Assembly: GCF_034930985.1 (NCBI RefSeq)
Contig: NZ_JAYGIM010000003.1
Span: 1-64,000 of the forward strand
Direction of reading: 5' to 3'
Length of the DNA stretch: 64,000 nucleotides
Origin: Arcicella lustrica
GTDB taxonomy: Bacteria; Bacteroidota; Bacteroidia; Cytophagales; Spirosomataceae
Made by a program: the position numbers and the translations under genes. Below are positions 33,903 to 42,169 of this stretch, piece after piece (within the stretch, counting starts at the first letter, position 1; each line of letters begins with the position of its first letter). Under the pieces are notes generated by a model that was given only the letters and a program-made list of their open reading frames with translations, had not been told where the DNA came from and did no database searches.

Positions 33903-35033
33903 ATGAAAAAAAACATCACAATGGTATTGCTTATCGCTTTGGTAAGTATTGTACAAATTCACGCTCAGGGACTACCAAAGAAGAAAGAGCTTTTAAAAGG
34001 ATTAACAGCTGCAAATGATTACTTCATGACAAAATGGGCAGACGTTTCAGCACCCATCGTTCGTCCAGATAAAACTCGTCCAAGTAATATTTGGACACGT
34101 GGCGTTTATTATGAAGGATTAATGGCACTTTATAGCGTTGATAAACAAAAACGTTATTATGATTATGCCGTTGCTTGGGGCGAAGCACACAAATGGGGTT
34201 TACGTAATGGCATCAAAACCCGTAATGCCGATGACCAATGCTGTGGACAAACTTATTTGGATTTGTATTTGATTGACCCAAAACCAGAAAGAATCCGTGA
34301 CATCAAAGCCTCCATTGATAGCATGGTGAATAGCACTAAGGAAGACGATTGGTCGTGGGTAGATGCCTTACAAATGGCAATGCCTGTATTCGCTCGTTTG
34401 GGTGTTATGTACAAAGATGACCGCTATTACGAAAAAATGTATCAGATGTACATGCACACAAAAACCATTCATGGCGATAAAGGTTTGTATAATACAGCAG
34501 AAGGCCTTTGGTGGAGAGATAAAGATTTTGACCCGCCTTATAAAACACCCGCTGGCAAAAACTGTTATTGGTCACGTGGGGATGGTTGGGTTGTCGCTGC
34601 TTTGGTGAAAGTATTAGAAATTATGCCGAAAAATGCTCCTCACCGTGAAGAATATGAAAAAACATATCTTGAAATGATGAAAGCCTTGCCTCCATTACAA
34701 CGTCAGGATGGTTTTTGGAACGTAAGCTTAATGGATGAAACAGAGTTTGGTGGAAAAGAATTAACAGGAACAGCCTTATTTACTTATGGCATGGCTTGGG
34801 GAGTAAATCATGGTTTATTAAACAAAAAACAATACTTACCAATTATTTCAAAAGCTACCAATGCGATGTTGAAAGACTGTGTTCAACCAAATGGTTTCTT
34901 GGGTTATGTGCAAGGAACTGGCAAAGAACCAAAAGACGGTCAACCATTGAGCGTTGATAAACAACCAGATTTTGAAGATTTCGGCTTAGGCTGTTTCTTA
35001 TTAGCTGGTGCTGAAGTTTTGAAAATGAAGTAA
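33903..35033 (+). CDS. GH105 unsaturated rhamnogalacturonyl hydrolase
   Basis: 376 residues with a signal peptide (cleavage after IHA, about residue 21). The (alpha/alpha)6 GH105 core shows the YteR/YesR signatures RPDKTRPSNIWTRGVYYEGLMALY, NADDQCCGQTYLDLY, WSWVDALQMAMPVFARLG (with the catalytic Asp) and KNCYWSRGDGWVVAALVKVLE. The enzyme hydrates the double bond left by rhamnogalacturonan lyases and so releases the unsaturated galacturonyl residue from rhamnose. This is the direct next step after the PL11 enzyme encoded before it. It is probably periplasmic. Confidence 0.93.
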   Translation: MKKNITMVLLIALVSIVQIHAQGLPKKKELLKGLTAANDYFMTKWADVSAPIVRPDKTRPSNIWTRGVYYEGLMALYSVDKQKRYYDYAVAWGEAHKWGLRNGIKTRNADDQCCGQTYLDLYLIDPKPERIRDIKASIDSMVNSTKEDDWSWVDALQMAMPVFARLGVMYKDDRYYEKMYQMYMHTKTIHGDKGLYNTAEGLWWRDKDFDPPYKTPAGKNCYWSRGDGWVVAALVKVLEIMPKNAPHREEYEKTYLEMMKALPPLQRQDGFWNVSLMDETEFGGKELTGTALFTYGMAWGVNHGLLNKKQYLPIISKATNAMLKDCVQPNGFLGYVQGTGKEPKDGQPLSVDKQPDFEDFGLGCFLLAGAEVLKMK

Positions 35034-35144
35034 ACTAAGTAGAGCATTTTTAGGAAAAATTTTAAAGTTTGAAAAACTTAATTTTTCAATTATTATTCTA
35101 AAAATGGATACGAATAACAATTAACGGATAGCAGATAACAAAGT

Positions 35145-35912
35145 ATGAAACGCATTCTAATTTTATCAAGTATTATTTTTCTTTCCTTTACCTTCTTCAA
35201 AAAACAAAAACCTACCCTTTACATCATTGGTGATTCTACCGTGCGAAATGGTTCTGGTAAAGGTTCTGACGGACAATGGGGTTGGGGAAGTGTAATCCAA
35301 GATTATTTTGACACGACCAAAGTACATATCGAAAACCATGCAATCGGTGGAAGAAGTAGCCGTACTTTCTTAACAGAAGGTCGTTGGGATAAAATCATGG
35401 CTAATCTTAAAAAAGGTGATTATGTAATGATTCAATTCGGACATAATGATGGCGGTGCTTTGAACGACAGTACTCGTGCCAGAGGAAGTATCAAAGGAAC
35501 GGGTGAAGAAACTCAAGAAATTGATAACATGATGACAAAAAAACATGAAACCGTACATACTTACGGTTGGTACATGCGTAAATACATCAACGAAACCAAA
35601 GAAAAAGGTGCTACAGCCATCGTTTTCTCGCCAGTGCCACGCAATGTTTGGAAAGGTGGAAAAATCCCAAGAGATACTTATGGAAAATGGGCGGCTGAAA
35701 CTGCACAAACCACAGGAGCTTTCTTTGTTGATTTGAACGAATTAGTTGCCGTAAAATATGAGCAATCGGATGAGGCTACTTTGAAGAAAAACTATTTCCC
35801 AATAGACCATACACATACCAATTACGAAGGTGCAAAAGTAAATGCCATCACGGTAGTAGAAGGCTTGAAAGGAGTAAAAAAATGTAAACTGAATAAATTC
35901 CTGAAAAAGTAA
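35145..35912 (+). CDS. CE12 rhamnogalacturonan acetylesterase, single-domain
   Basis: 255 residues with an N-terminal hydrophobic signal sequence. SGNH blocks are complete: IIGDSTVRNG (nucleophile S31), ENHAIGGRSSRTF (Gly), IQFGHNDGG (Asn) and FPIDHTHTNYEGA (Asp-x-His dyad). It is the shorter, standalone counterpart of the CE12 domain at 30405 and keeps the canonical GDS, unlike that protein. Two CE12 paralogues in one cluster suggest division between polymer and oligomer or between compartments. A strong terminator follows at 35938. Confidence 0.92.
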   Translation: MKRILILSSIIFLSFTFFKKQKPTLYIIGDSTVRNGSGKGSDGQWGWGSVIQDYFDTTKVHIENHAIGGRSSRTFLTEGRWDKIMANLKKGDYVMIQFGHNDGGALNDSTRARGSIKGTGEETQEIDNMMTKKHETVHTYGWYMRKYINETKEKGATAIVFSPVPRNVWKGGKIPRDTYGKWAAETAQTTGAFFVDLNELVAVKYEQSDEATLKKNYFPIDHTHTNYEGAKVNAITVVEGLKGVKKCKLNKFLKK

Positions 35913-35937
35913 ATCGGATTATAAAAGTTAATAGCTG

Positions 35938-35977
35938 ATACCTCATTGTTATGAAAATGACAATGAGGTATTTTTTT
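35938..35977 (+). terminator. Intrinsic terminator after CE12 gene
   Basis: ATACCTCATTGT (35938-35949) and ACAATGAGGTAT (35960-35971) form a perfect 12-bp stem followed by a T-tract. The GH42 gene downstream therefore needs its own promoter. Confidence 0.92.
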
Positions 35978-36005
35978 GTCTTCCTAAAAAGAATACTGAA
36001 CTATT

Positions 36006-36020
36006 GTATCATTCTGATAC
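36006..36020. promoter_or_regulatory. Operator-like palindrome upstream of GH42 gene
   Basis: GTATCA-TTC-TGATAC is a perfect 6-bp inverted repeat with a 3-bp centre, 83 bases before the GH42 start. It overlaps the last base of a TTG (36004-36006) that could be a -33 element. An AT-rich stretch follows, but no exact TAnnTTTG box. It could be a regulator site; no regulator gene is nearby. Confidence 0.4.
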
Positions 36021-36102
36021 ATTTTTATATTATTTTTAAAATGAAAGCAAAATTTCAATCAAAAACAATCAAACTTAGAAACATCTCTATTAAGCTCCGA
36101 CT

Positions 36103-38211
36103 ATGAAAAATTCCAGATTATTTACCAAAATCTTGGCGAAATGTCTATTGACGACAAGCCTGATTTTAGCGAATGTACTGTTTCTTTCCGCACAAACAGC
36201 CGATAATAAATTACTCTTTGGCGTAGCTTATTACGATGAGTATATGCCTTATGACCGTTTAGAGAAAGACGTTGCCATGATGAAAGAGGCAGGTATTAAC
36301 GTTGTCAGAATTGCAGAATCTACATGGAGTACCGTTGAACCACAAGATAATGTATATGATTTTTCGCATATCGACCGTGTGCTGAATGCCATGCACAAAG
36401 GAGGAATCCATGTTATTATCGGAACGCCTACTTATGCAGTACCCACTTGGTTAGTAAAAAAATATCCTGATGTTTTGGCAGTTACGGCACAAGGGCAAAA
36501 TCGTTATGGAGTACGTCAGAACATGGATATTACCAATGAACATTTCAGATTTCATGCTGAGAGAGTCATTCGTAAAATTATGGAACACGTAAAAGACCAT
36601 CCCGCTATTATTGGCTATCAAGTAGATAACGAAACCAAACATTACAATACCGCAGGCGATAATGTACAGAAGGCTTTTGTACAATATATGAAAGCAAAAT
36701 TCAAAACAGTAGATGCCATTAACAAAGCTTTTGGTTTAGATTATTGGAGTAATAGAATTAATAATTGGGATGATTTTCCATCAATGGTTGGCACTATCAA
36801 TGCGAGCTTGAGTTCTGAATTTTCTAAGTTTCAAAGACAATTAGTGACTGATTATTTAGCTTGGCAAGTAGCTTTAGTGAAAGAATATAGCAAACCAAGC
36901 CAATTTGTTACTCAAAACTTCGATTTTGATTGGCGTGGTTTTTCTTACGGAATCCAAACGGATGTAAATCATTTTGATGCCGCCAAATCAATGGACTATG
37001 CAGGTGTTGATATTTATCACCCAACACAAGATTTCCTGACAGGCATCGAAATTTCTTTAGGTGGAGATTTAGGTCGCTCGATGAAGAATGGTAAAAACTA
37101 CTTGGTTATCGAAACAGAAGCACAGGGTTTTCCACAATGGACTCCCTACCCTAATCAATTGCGTTTGCAAGCATTCAGTCATATAGCATCTGGGGCAAAT
37201 ATGTTGGAATATTGGCATTGGCATTCTATCCACAACTCGGCAGAAACCTATTGGAAAGGTTTATTGAGCCATGATTTCCAACCAAATGCTCCTTATAACG
37301 AAGCAAAGGCTATTGGTAAAGATTTTGATAGATTGAGTTCACAATTAATCAATCTTAGAAAACAAAATGAGGTAGCGATTCTTTTCAGTAATGAAGCACA
37401 AACTGCCTTTAATGCTTTTAGTTTTGGTTGGGGTGCAAGAGAACGTTATAATGATATACTTCGCCCGATGTACGATGCCCTTTATCGCATGAATATTGGT
37501 ACTGATTTTATCGACCCAAGTTCTACTAATTTTGAAAAGTACAAGCTTATCGTAGTACCTGCCCTTTATGCGGCTTCTGATGAATTATTAAACCGATTAA
37601 ATACTTTTACGAAAAATGGTGGTCATGTAATTTATACTTTCAAAAGCGGTTTTTCCAACGAAAACGTGACGGTAAGAAATAGTATTCAGCCCGGAATTAT
37701 CAACGAAGCTTGTGGAATTTCATATAATCAGTTTACAGTTCCGAATAATGTTGCTTTGAAAGGCGACCCTTTTCAAGTAGGGACAGAAAATAACAAAATC
37801 AATACTTGGATGGAGTTAGTTACGCCTACAACTGCTAAAGTTTTGTCATATTATGAGCATCCATCTTGGGGAAAATATGCTGCGGTGACAGAAAACGAAT
37901 ATGGCAAAGGTTTAGCGACTTACATTGCTTGTATGACAAATGCTAAAACAACTGAAAACATCTTGAAAGATGCCTTAAAGAAAGCAAAACTTTGGGGAGT
38001 AAATCAAAATTTGACTTTCCCTTTAATCACCAAAGAGGGCACAAACACAGCAGGGAAGAAAATCCATTATTATTTCAACTATTCTGCTGAAAGTAAAAGC
38101 CTTACTTATCCACACAAAAGTGGAAAAGAGTTGATTTCAAGCACAAAAGTTCAAAATAACCAAGCGATAGATTTAGAAGCTTGGGGTTTTAAAATCATTG
38201 AAGAAGAATAA
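36103..38211 (+). CDS. GH42-type beta-galactosidase, secreted
   Basis: 702 residues with a signal peptide (to about 30). TIM-barrel GH42: LLFGVAYYDEYMPYDRLEKDVAMMKEAGINVVRI at the N-terminus, acid/base NE in GYQVDNETKHY (E177), nucleophile in LVIETEAQGF (E337). A trimerisation domain follows (about 420-620) and a small beta domain. It removes galactose from beta-1,4-galactan or short galactosyl side chains; in this cluster the likely source is rhamnogalacturonan I side chains. It is separated from the CE12 gene by a terminator, so it is its own unit. Its own terminator follows at 38234. Confidence 0.92.
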   Translation: MKNSRLFTKILAKCLLTTSLILANVLFLSAQTADNKLLFGVAYYDEYMPYDRLEKDVAMMKEAGINVVRIAESTWSTVEPQDNVYDFSHIDRVLNAMHKGGIHVIIGTPTYAVPTWLVKKYPDVLAVTAQGQNRYGVRQNMDITNEHFRFHAERVIRKIMEHVKDHPAIIGYQVDNETKHYNTAGDNVQKAFVQYMKAKFKTVDAINKAFGLDYWSNRINNWDDFPSMVGTINASLSSEFSKFQRQLVTDYLAWQVALVKEYSKPSQFVTQNFDFDWRGFSYGIQTDVNHFDAAKSMDYAGVDIYHPTQDFLTGIEISLGGDLGRSMKNGKNYLVIETEAQGFPQWTPYPNQLRLQAFSHIASGANMLEYWHWHSIHNSAETYWKGLLSHDFQPNAPYNEAKAIGKDFDRLSSQLINLRKQNEVAILFSNEAQTAFNAFSFGWGARERYNDILRPMYDALYRMNIGTDFIDPSSTNFEKYKLIVVPALYAASDELLNRLNTFTKNGGHVIYTFKSGFSNENVTVRNSIQPGIINEACGISYNQFTVPNNVALKGDPFQVGTENNKINTWMELVTPTTAKVLSYYEHPSWGKYAAVTENEYGKGLATYIACMTNAKTTENILKDALKKAKLWGVNQNLTFPLITKEGTNTAGKKIHYYFNYSAESKSLTYPHKSGKELISSTKVQNNQAIDLEAWGFKIIEEE

Positions 38212-38233
38212 TACCCAACCACTTAATATCCAT

Positions 38234-38267
38234 AGCCTCTTTGCTGAAAAGCAGAGGGGCTTTTTTT
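38234..38267 (+). terminator. Intrinsic terminator of GH42 gene
   Basis: AGCCTCTTTGC (38234-38244) pairs with GCAGAGGGGCT (38251-38261, including G-T pairs) around TGAAAA, followed by T7. Just after it begins a region of repeats. Confidence 0.87.
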
Positions 38268-38327
38268 GTTTTCAGGATTTGAATATGACTTTATTAAGCT
38301 TCAAGGGCTATTTTGTAAATAAACAAA

Positions 38328-38520
38328 AGTATTTTTCAAGGGTGAAAATATATTTTTCTACCCTACTAAATAATTTTTCAGGGGTGAAAATATATTTTTC
38401 TACCTTATTAAATAGTTTTTCAAGGGTGAAAATATATTTTTCTACCCTACTAAATAATTTTTCAGGGGTGAAAATATATTTTTCTACCTTATTAAATAGT
38501 TTTTCAGGGGTGAAAATGTT
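38328..38520. repeat. 42-bp tandem array 3 (5 units, alternating)
   Basis: Hairpin starts recur every 42 bp at 38338, 38380, 38422, 38464 and 38506 (the last truncated). Units match array 2 and alternate between two types: AAGGGTG...CTACCCTACTAAATAATTTTT and AGGGGTG...CTACCTTATTAAATAGTTTTT. The 84-bp higher-order period equals that of array 1. As in array 1, the type differences turn A-T and G-C pairs of the stem into G-U pairs in plus-strand RNA. It lies between the GH42 terminator and the second RAYT locus. The open reading frame through it is an artefact of the 42-bp period. Confidence 0.94.
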
Positions 38521-38549
38521 TGTTACTTGTTATTACTACATTCCAAAAC

Positions 38550-38577
38550 GGTAACTCCAAGAGTTACCACTACAATT
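38550..38577. repeat. REP element, same family as 3218
   Basis: GGTAACTC-CAA-GAGTTACC followed by ACTACAATTT. The stem differs from the copy at 3218 (GGTAACC-GCAAG-GGTTACC) but the tail ACTACAATTT is identical, and both copies lie upstream of a RAYT gene. Confidence 0.82.
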
Positions 38578-38707
38578 TATCATGAGATAAAATATCGGAT
38601 AATAATTTTCGTGAAATGAATTAGGGTTTGTTTTGGGGATTTTGTGGGAAAGTGGTAGGTTGTGTGGGAATTTAGATTTGTTTTTAATAATTAAAATATT
38701 GTTCGTT

Positions 38708-38795
38708 GAAAGATTAGTAGTTTGTGAAGACACAAACTACGGCGAGGGAAAGAATTTTTGAATAAACTCACCGTTGTTCGTGTCTCCACGAACAA
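38708..38795. repeat. REP pair left of RAYT 2 (left copy of 38-bp direct repeat)
   Basis: 38708-38745 carries TAGTTTGTG-AAGA-CACAAACTA and CGGCG. It is repeated identically at 39432-39469. Then TTGTTCGTG-TCTC-CACGAACAA (38774-38795) is present in inverse orientation. The AAGA/TCTC loops and G(T)TCGTG/GTCCGTG stems link these to the units at 2155, 2757 and 3927. Confidence 0.9.
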
Positions 38796-38854
38796 CTCAA
38801 CGACAAACAGGCAAGCATATATAATAAACGAAAATCTACAAAACTCAAGGAGCT

Positions 38855-39385
38855 ATGCAATATTCAAGTATGCAAATAGGCGTTCCATATTTTTACACCG
38901 CCACCATTTTAAATTGGCAAAAATTATTAAAGTCAGATAAGTATAAGGGCATAATTATCAGTAGCTTACAACATTTAGTAGCCCAACAAAAAATTAAGGT
39001 ATTTGCATTTGTTATTATGCCAAATCATATCCATCTGATTTGGACAATGTTAGCTAAAAATGGAAAAGAGATGCCAAATGCTAGTTTTATGAAATATACT
39101 GGACACAGGTTTTTAGAAGATTTATCATTGAATCATCCGAATGTCTTATCTTATTTTGAAGTAGAATCAGCCAATCGTAAATATCATTTTTGGCAAAGGA
39201 ATAGTCTTCCAATTGCTTTATATTCTCCAGCCATTTGGCAACAAAAGATTGATTATATCCATAATAACCCAATCGTTGAAAAATGGAATTTAGCCGATTT
39301 ACCTGAAAACTATAGATATTCCTCTGCTAAATTTTATGAACATGGAATTGACGAATTTGGAATATTGAGCCATTGGCAAGATTAA
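38855..39385 (+). CDS. REP-associated tyrosine transposase (RAYT 2)
   Basis: 176 residues. HUH motif in VIMPNHIHLIW (H58, H60); conserved FWQRNSLPIALYSP and YIHNNPIVEKWN, the YIxxNPxxxxW signature, with Y134 the candidate nucleophile. A real Shine-Dalgarno-like AAGGAG lies 4 bases before the ATG, which fixes the start. The gene is bracketed by REP hairpins, including an identical 38-bp sequence on both sides, 724 bp apart. It resembles RAYT 1 (3345) only in the core motifs, so it belongs to another subgroup. Expected activity: site-specific cleavage and rejoining of single-stranded REP DNA. No tnpB. Confidence 0.92.
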   Translation: MQYSSMQIGVPYFYTATILNWQKLLKSDKYKGIIISSLQHLVAQQKIKVFAFVIMPNHIHLIWTMLAKNGKEMPNASFMKYTGHRFLEDLSLNHPNVLSYFEVESANRKYHFWQRNSLPIALYSPAIWQQKIDYIHNNPIVEKWNLADLPENYRYSSAKFYEHGIDEFGILSHWQD

Positions 39386-39405
39386 CTAGATTAGTAGCGA
39401 AAAAA

Positions 39406-39469
39406 TTGTTCGTGGAGACACGAACAATGGCGAAAGATTAGTAGTTTGTGAAGACACAAACTACGGCGA
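39406..39469. repeat. REP pair right of RAYT 2 (right copy of 38-bp direct repeat)
   Basis: TTGTTCGTG-GAGA-CACGAACAA (39406-39427) is followed by the 38-bp segment at 39432-39469 with TAGTTTGTG-AAGA-CACAAACTA and CGGCG, identical to 38708-38745. The first hairpin begins 20 bases after the RAYT stop. Confidence 0.9.
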
Positions 39470-39520
39470 AGTAAACTTTACCCTTCAATGAAAAAGCATA
39501 TCCCCCCCTAAACCAAACCA

Positions 39521-39871
39521 ATGAAAGAAGTCGATAATTTTTATTTGAAACAAGAAGAGCCTATTAGAAGCTGTTTGATGGCTTTGAGAGAAATTATTCT
39601 TTCGCAAGACAAAGAAATTACACATGTTTTGAAGTACGGAATGCCTTTTTTCTGCTACAGAGGGAAAATGTTTTGCTATTTATGGGTTCATAAAAAATAC
39701 CAAAAACCATACATTGGGATTGTAGAAGGTAAAAGCATTGACCATCCAGACCTAATCATTGAAAAGCGTTCAAGAATGAAAATTATGCTTTTTGACCCAA
39801 ACAAAGATTTACCTTTAGAAACTATTGAAATGATTTTAACTGCAATAATGAAATTGTATAAAGTTGTGTGA
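39521..39871 (+). CDS. DUF1801 (YdhG/iron-chaperone-like) protein
   Basis: 116 residues, standard for DUF1801. It shows the pattern LREIILSQDKEITHVLKYGMPFFCYRGKMFCYLWVHKK...PYIGIVEG, with the family's conserved E...KYGxPxF segment, and a C-terminal helix. Structural relatives include YdhG and B. subtilis Fra (frataxin-like) proteins, but the biochemical role is unknown and iron binding should not be assumed. No signal. Its stop lies six bases from the stop of the convergent kinase gene. Confidence 0.85.
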   Translation: MKEVDNFYLKQEEPIRSCLMALREIILSQDKEITHVLKYGMPFFCYRGKMFCYLWVHKKYQKPYIGIVEGKSIDHPDLIIEKRSRMKIMLFDPNKDLPLETIEMILTAIMKLYKVV

Positions 39872-39877
39872 TGAGCA

Positions 39878-41806
39878 TTAAATTCTACTAAACTCTACCA
39901 CAAATTCTGTTCCTTCTTTTTCTTTACTTTTCACAGCAATGGTGGCATTGTTTAGTTCTACAAATTTTTTCACAAGCATTAAGCCAATGCCAATGCCTTT
40001 TTCTTTTTTGGTACCATAAGTTGAAATACTTTTTCCTGATTCTTGAAAAATCAATTTCAATTTATCTTCTGTCATCCCAACACCATCATCTTTGATAGAA
40101 ACCTTAATAGTACTTTCATTCACAGAATAACTAATCACAATTTTGCCTTTGGGTTTGGTAAATTTAATGGCATTAGCCACTAAATTTTGGAAGAGTATTC
40201 GAATTTGATCGGGGTCGCCTTTGATTGATAGAGGTTCTTCAAAATGATGAATAAGCTGAATGTTTTTTTCTCCCGCCACCATCACAAAAACACCAAGTAT
40301 TTCATTGATAATTCCTGTTAAAGACAAATCTATTGATTGCGTTTTCAAACCTTCTCGCTGACTATTTGCCCAAGCCAATAGGTTTTCTAACATGGCAGAA
40401 GTAACAGTCATTTGCTCTAAAATTCTATCAAGCATCATCTGTTTATCTTCTTCTTCCAATTCTCCTGTTTTGAATAATTCTAATGCCCCAAGCATCGTAG
40501 CAAATGGCCCTCTTAAATCATGTCCAATGATAGAAAACAATCTATCTTTTGTTTGATTGGAATGATTAAGCTCTTCATTTTTTTGCTCAATCAATTCATT
40601 CTGAGAGGCGATGAAATCTGTTTTTTTCTGGAGTGCTTGGTATAATTTTTTATTTCTCTTAGCATTTCTAAAAGTAATCAAGGTAATAATCATCAAGAAT
40701 AAAGCAACCAGTATAATGATGAGGGTTACCATTTGGCTAGTGGCTTCTTTCTCCTCCGCAATCTGATTTTTCTTAATCAACACTTCGTTTTCAGCTTGTT
40801 GTTGCTTTAAGTTGAGTGCATTTATTTCCTTTTCTTTTGATTCATCAAATAAACTATCGCTATAAATTTTATCCATCAAAAGATATTTATAAGCATTTTT
40901 TGAGTCGCCAAGTGCGCTATAAGATTCGTGTAATACTCTTAAAGCTTGTTCAATATCCCATTTAGTATTATTTTTTTGGGCTAAAGAAAGCCCTTTTTCA
41001 CTATTGATACTTGCTTCTTTAAACTTGCCTTGCTTATAATAACATTTTGCCAGACCAGTATAAGCGAAACTATTCTCCCAATCGTTTTGATATTTTTTAT
41101 TCTTTAGCACAGAAGAATAATAAACAATTGCTTTATGTGTTTGTGATTTTTGTAAAAAGTAATCTCCGAGTCTATTGTTTGCCATCGCAATCAAATGTTC
41201 GTCGTGGATTTTTGTACTGATTGATTTAGACAATAAAAAGTAACGAAAAGCACTATCTGATTTAGCTTCTAAATACGTTAAACCAGCATTGAAATAATTG
41301 GCAGATAATCTGCTTTGATTGTTGATACTTGAATTGATACTTGCCGCTTTTAGGAATTCAGCTAAGGCTAAATTAGTTTTTTTCTGGGCAAGATAAATCA
41401 ACCCAATTACATTAGATGCCCCTGCTATTCCTGCTTTATCGTTATTTTGATTACTGAGATTTAGTGAAGTAAGTACATAGTGTAAAGACAAATCGTAATT
41501 ACCTTTCATGTAGTGCATTTTACCAATATTGACATAAGCTGCGGAACTCCCTTTATCATATTTTAGCGATTTGGATAATGCTAAAGCTTTCTCTGAAAAA
41601 ATAAAAGCACTGTCGGAAACCGTTTGCATGTACTCGTTTGCAATGGTATTCAATAAATTGATGGTAGTTGTATCTGGTTTCTGTTGGGCAGAAACACTCA
41701 ACTTCTTCCATTGCGAAAGCAGTTGGTCAAGTTTTTTTTGTTGAGAAAAAACCAAGAAAGGTAATAACAAAGAAAACAATATCAACACAAATACTTTTTG
41801 AAACAT
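39878..41806 (-). CDS. TPR-containing sensor histidine kinase
   Basis: 642 residues. Signal peptide (1-21), then about seven tetratricopeptide repeats on the periplasmic side (residues about 50-320; e.g. SSAAYVNIGKMHYMKGNYDLSLHYVLTSL). A coiled-coil and one TM helix (MVTLIIILVALFLMIITLITF) follow, then a second coiled-coil. HisKA has the phosphorylated His in LFSIIGHDLRGPFATMLGALELF. HATPase_c has the N box LVANAIKFTK, G1 DDGVGMT and G2 GIGIGLMLVKKF. This architecture is common in Bacteroidota. No response regulator gene is adjacent, so the target is unknown. Confidence 0.92.
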   Translation of the reverse strand: MFQKVFVLILFSLLLPFLVFSQQKKLDQLLSQWKKLSVSAQQKPDTTTINLLNTIANEYMQTVSDSAFIFSEKALALSKSLKYDKGSSAAYVNIGKMHYMKGNYDLSLHYVLTSLNLSNQNNDKAGIAGASNVIGLIYLAQKKTNLALAEFLKAASINSSINNQSRLSANYFNAGLTYLEAKSDSAFRYFLLSKSISTKIHDEHLIAMANNRLGDYFLQKSQTHKAIVYYSSVLKNKKYQNDWENSFAYTGLAKCYYKQGKFKEASINSEKGLSLAQKNNTKWDIEQALRVLHESYSALGDSKNAYKYLLMDKIYSDSLFDESKEKEINALNLKQQQAENEVLIKKNQIAEEKEATSQMVTLIIILVALFLMIITLITFRNAKRNKKLYQALQKKTDFIASQNELIEQKNEELNHSNQTKDRLFSIIGHDLRGPFATMLGALELFKTGELEEEDKQMMLDRILEQMTVTSAMLENLLAWANSQREGLKTQSIDLSLTGIINEILGVFVMVAGEKNIQLIHHFEEPLSIKGDPDQIRILFQNLVANAIKFTKPKGKIVISYSVNESTIKVSIKDDGVGMTEDKLKLIFQESGKSISTYGTKKEKGIGIGLMLVKKFVELNNATIAVKSKEKEGTEFVVEFSRI

Positions 41807-42169
41807 AAACTAATTTAATGATAATGGGAAGAAGGTTGAATTACTATTAATTTGCTTTTATTACTTCATAAACTAATACAAATACAATATAAAGATATTT
41901 TATATATATCTCAATAGTTATTTTGTTTGTCAGAAATTCTAAGTGAAAAGCAATATAAATATTTCAAGATAAGCAAAAAACATAAAAACACATAAATATA
42001 GGATGATGAAATATCTCTAATATTTTCAATGAAAATTAATGAAAATTTCATCCATTTTTATTGAGATAATTTGATTGAGAAATCATAACTTAAACAAAAA
42101 AGGCTTTGGAAAGTAATTTCTACACTATCCAAATTCGAATAAAAATAACTAAATCCAAATTAATTAATT
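41807..42169. other. Divergent intergenic region between two kinases
   Basis: 363 bp, very AT-rich, with AT-palindromic stretches such as AGATATTTTATATATATCT near 41900. No gene, RNA or clear promoter box found. It probably holds both promoters. Confidence 0.5.

Noticed and set aside
38198..38554. Open reading frame of 118 codons through array 3
   Set aside because: Same artefact as in array 2. It begins inside the 3' end of the GH42 gene and crosses its terminator.
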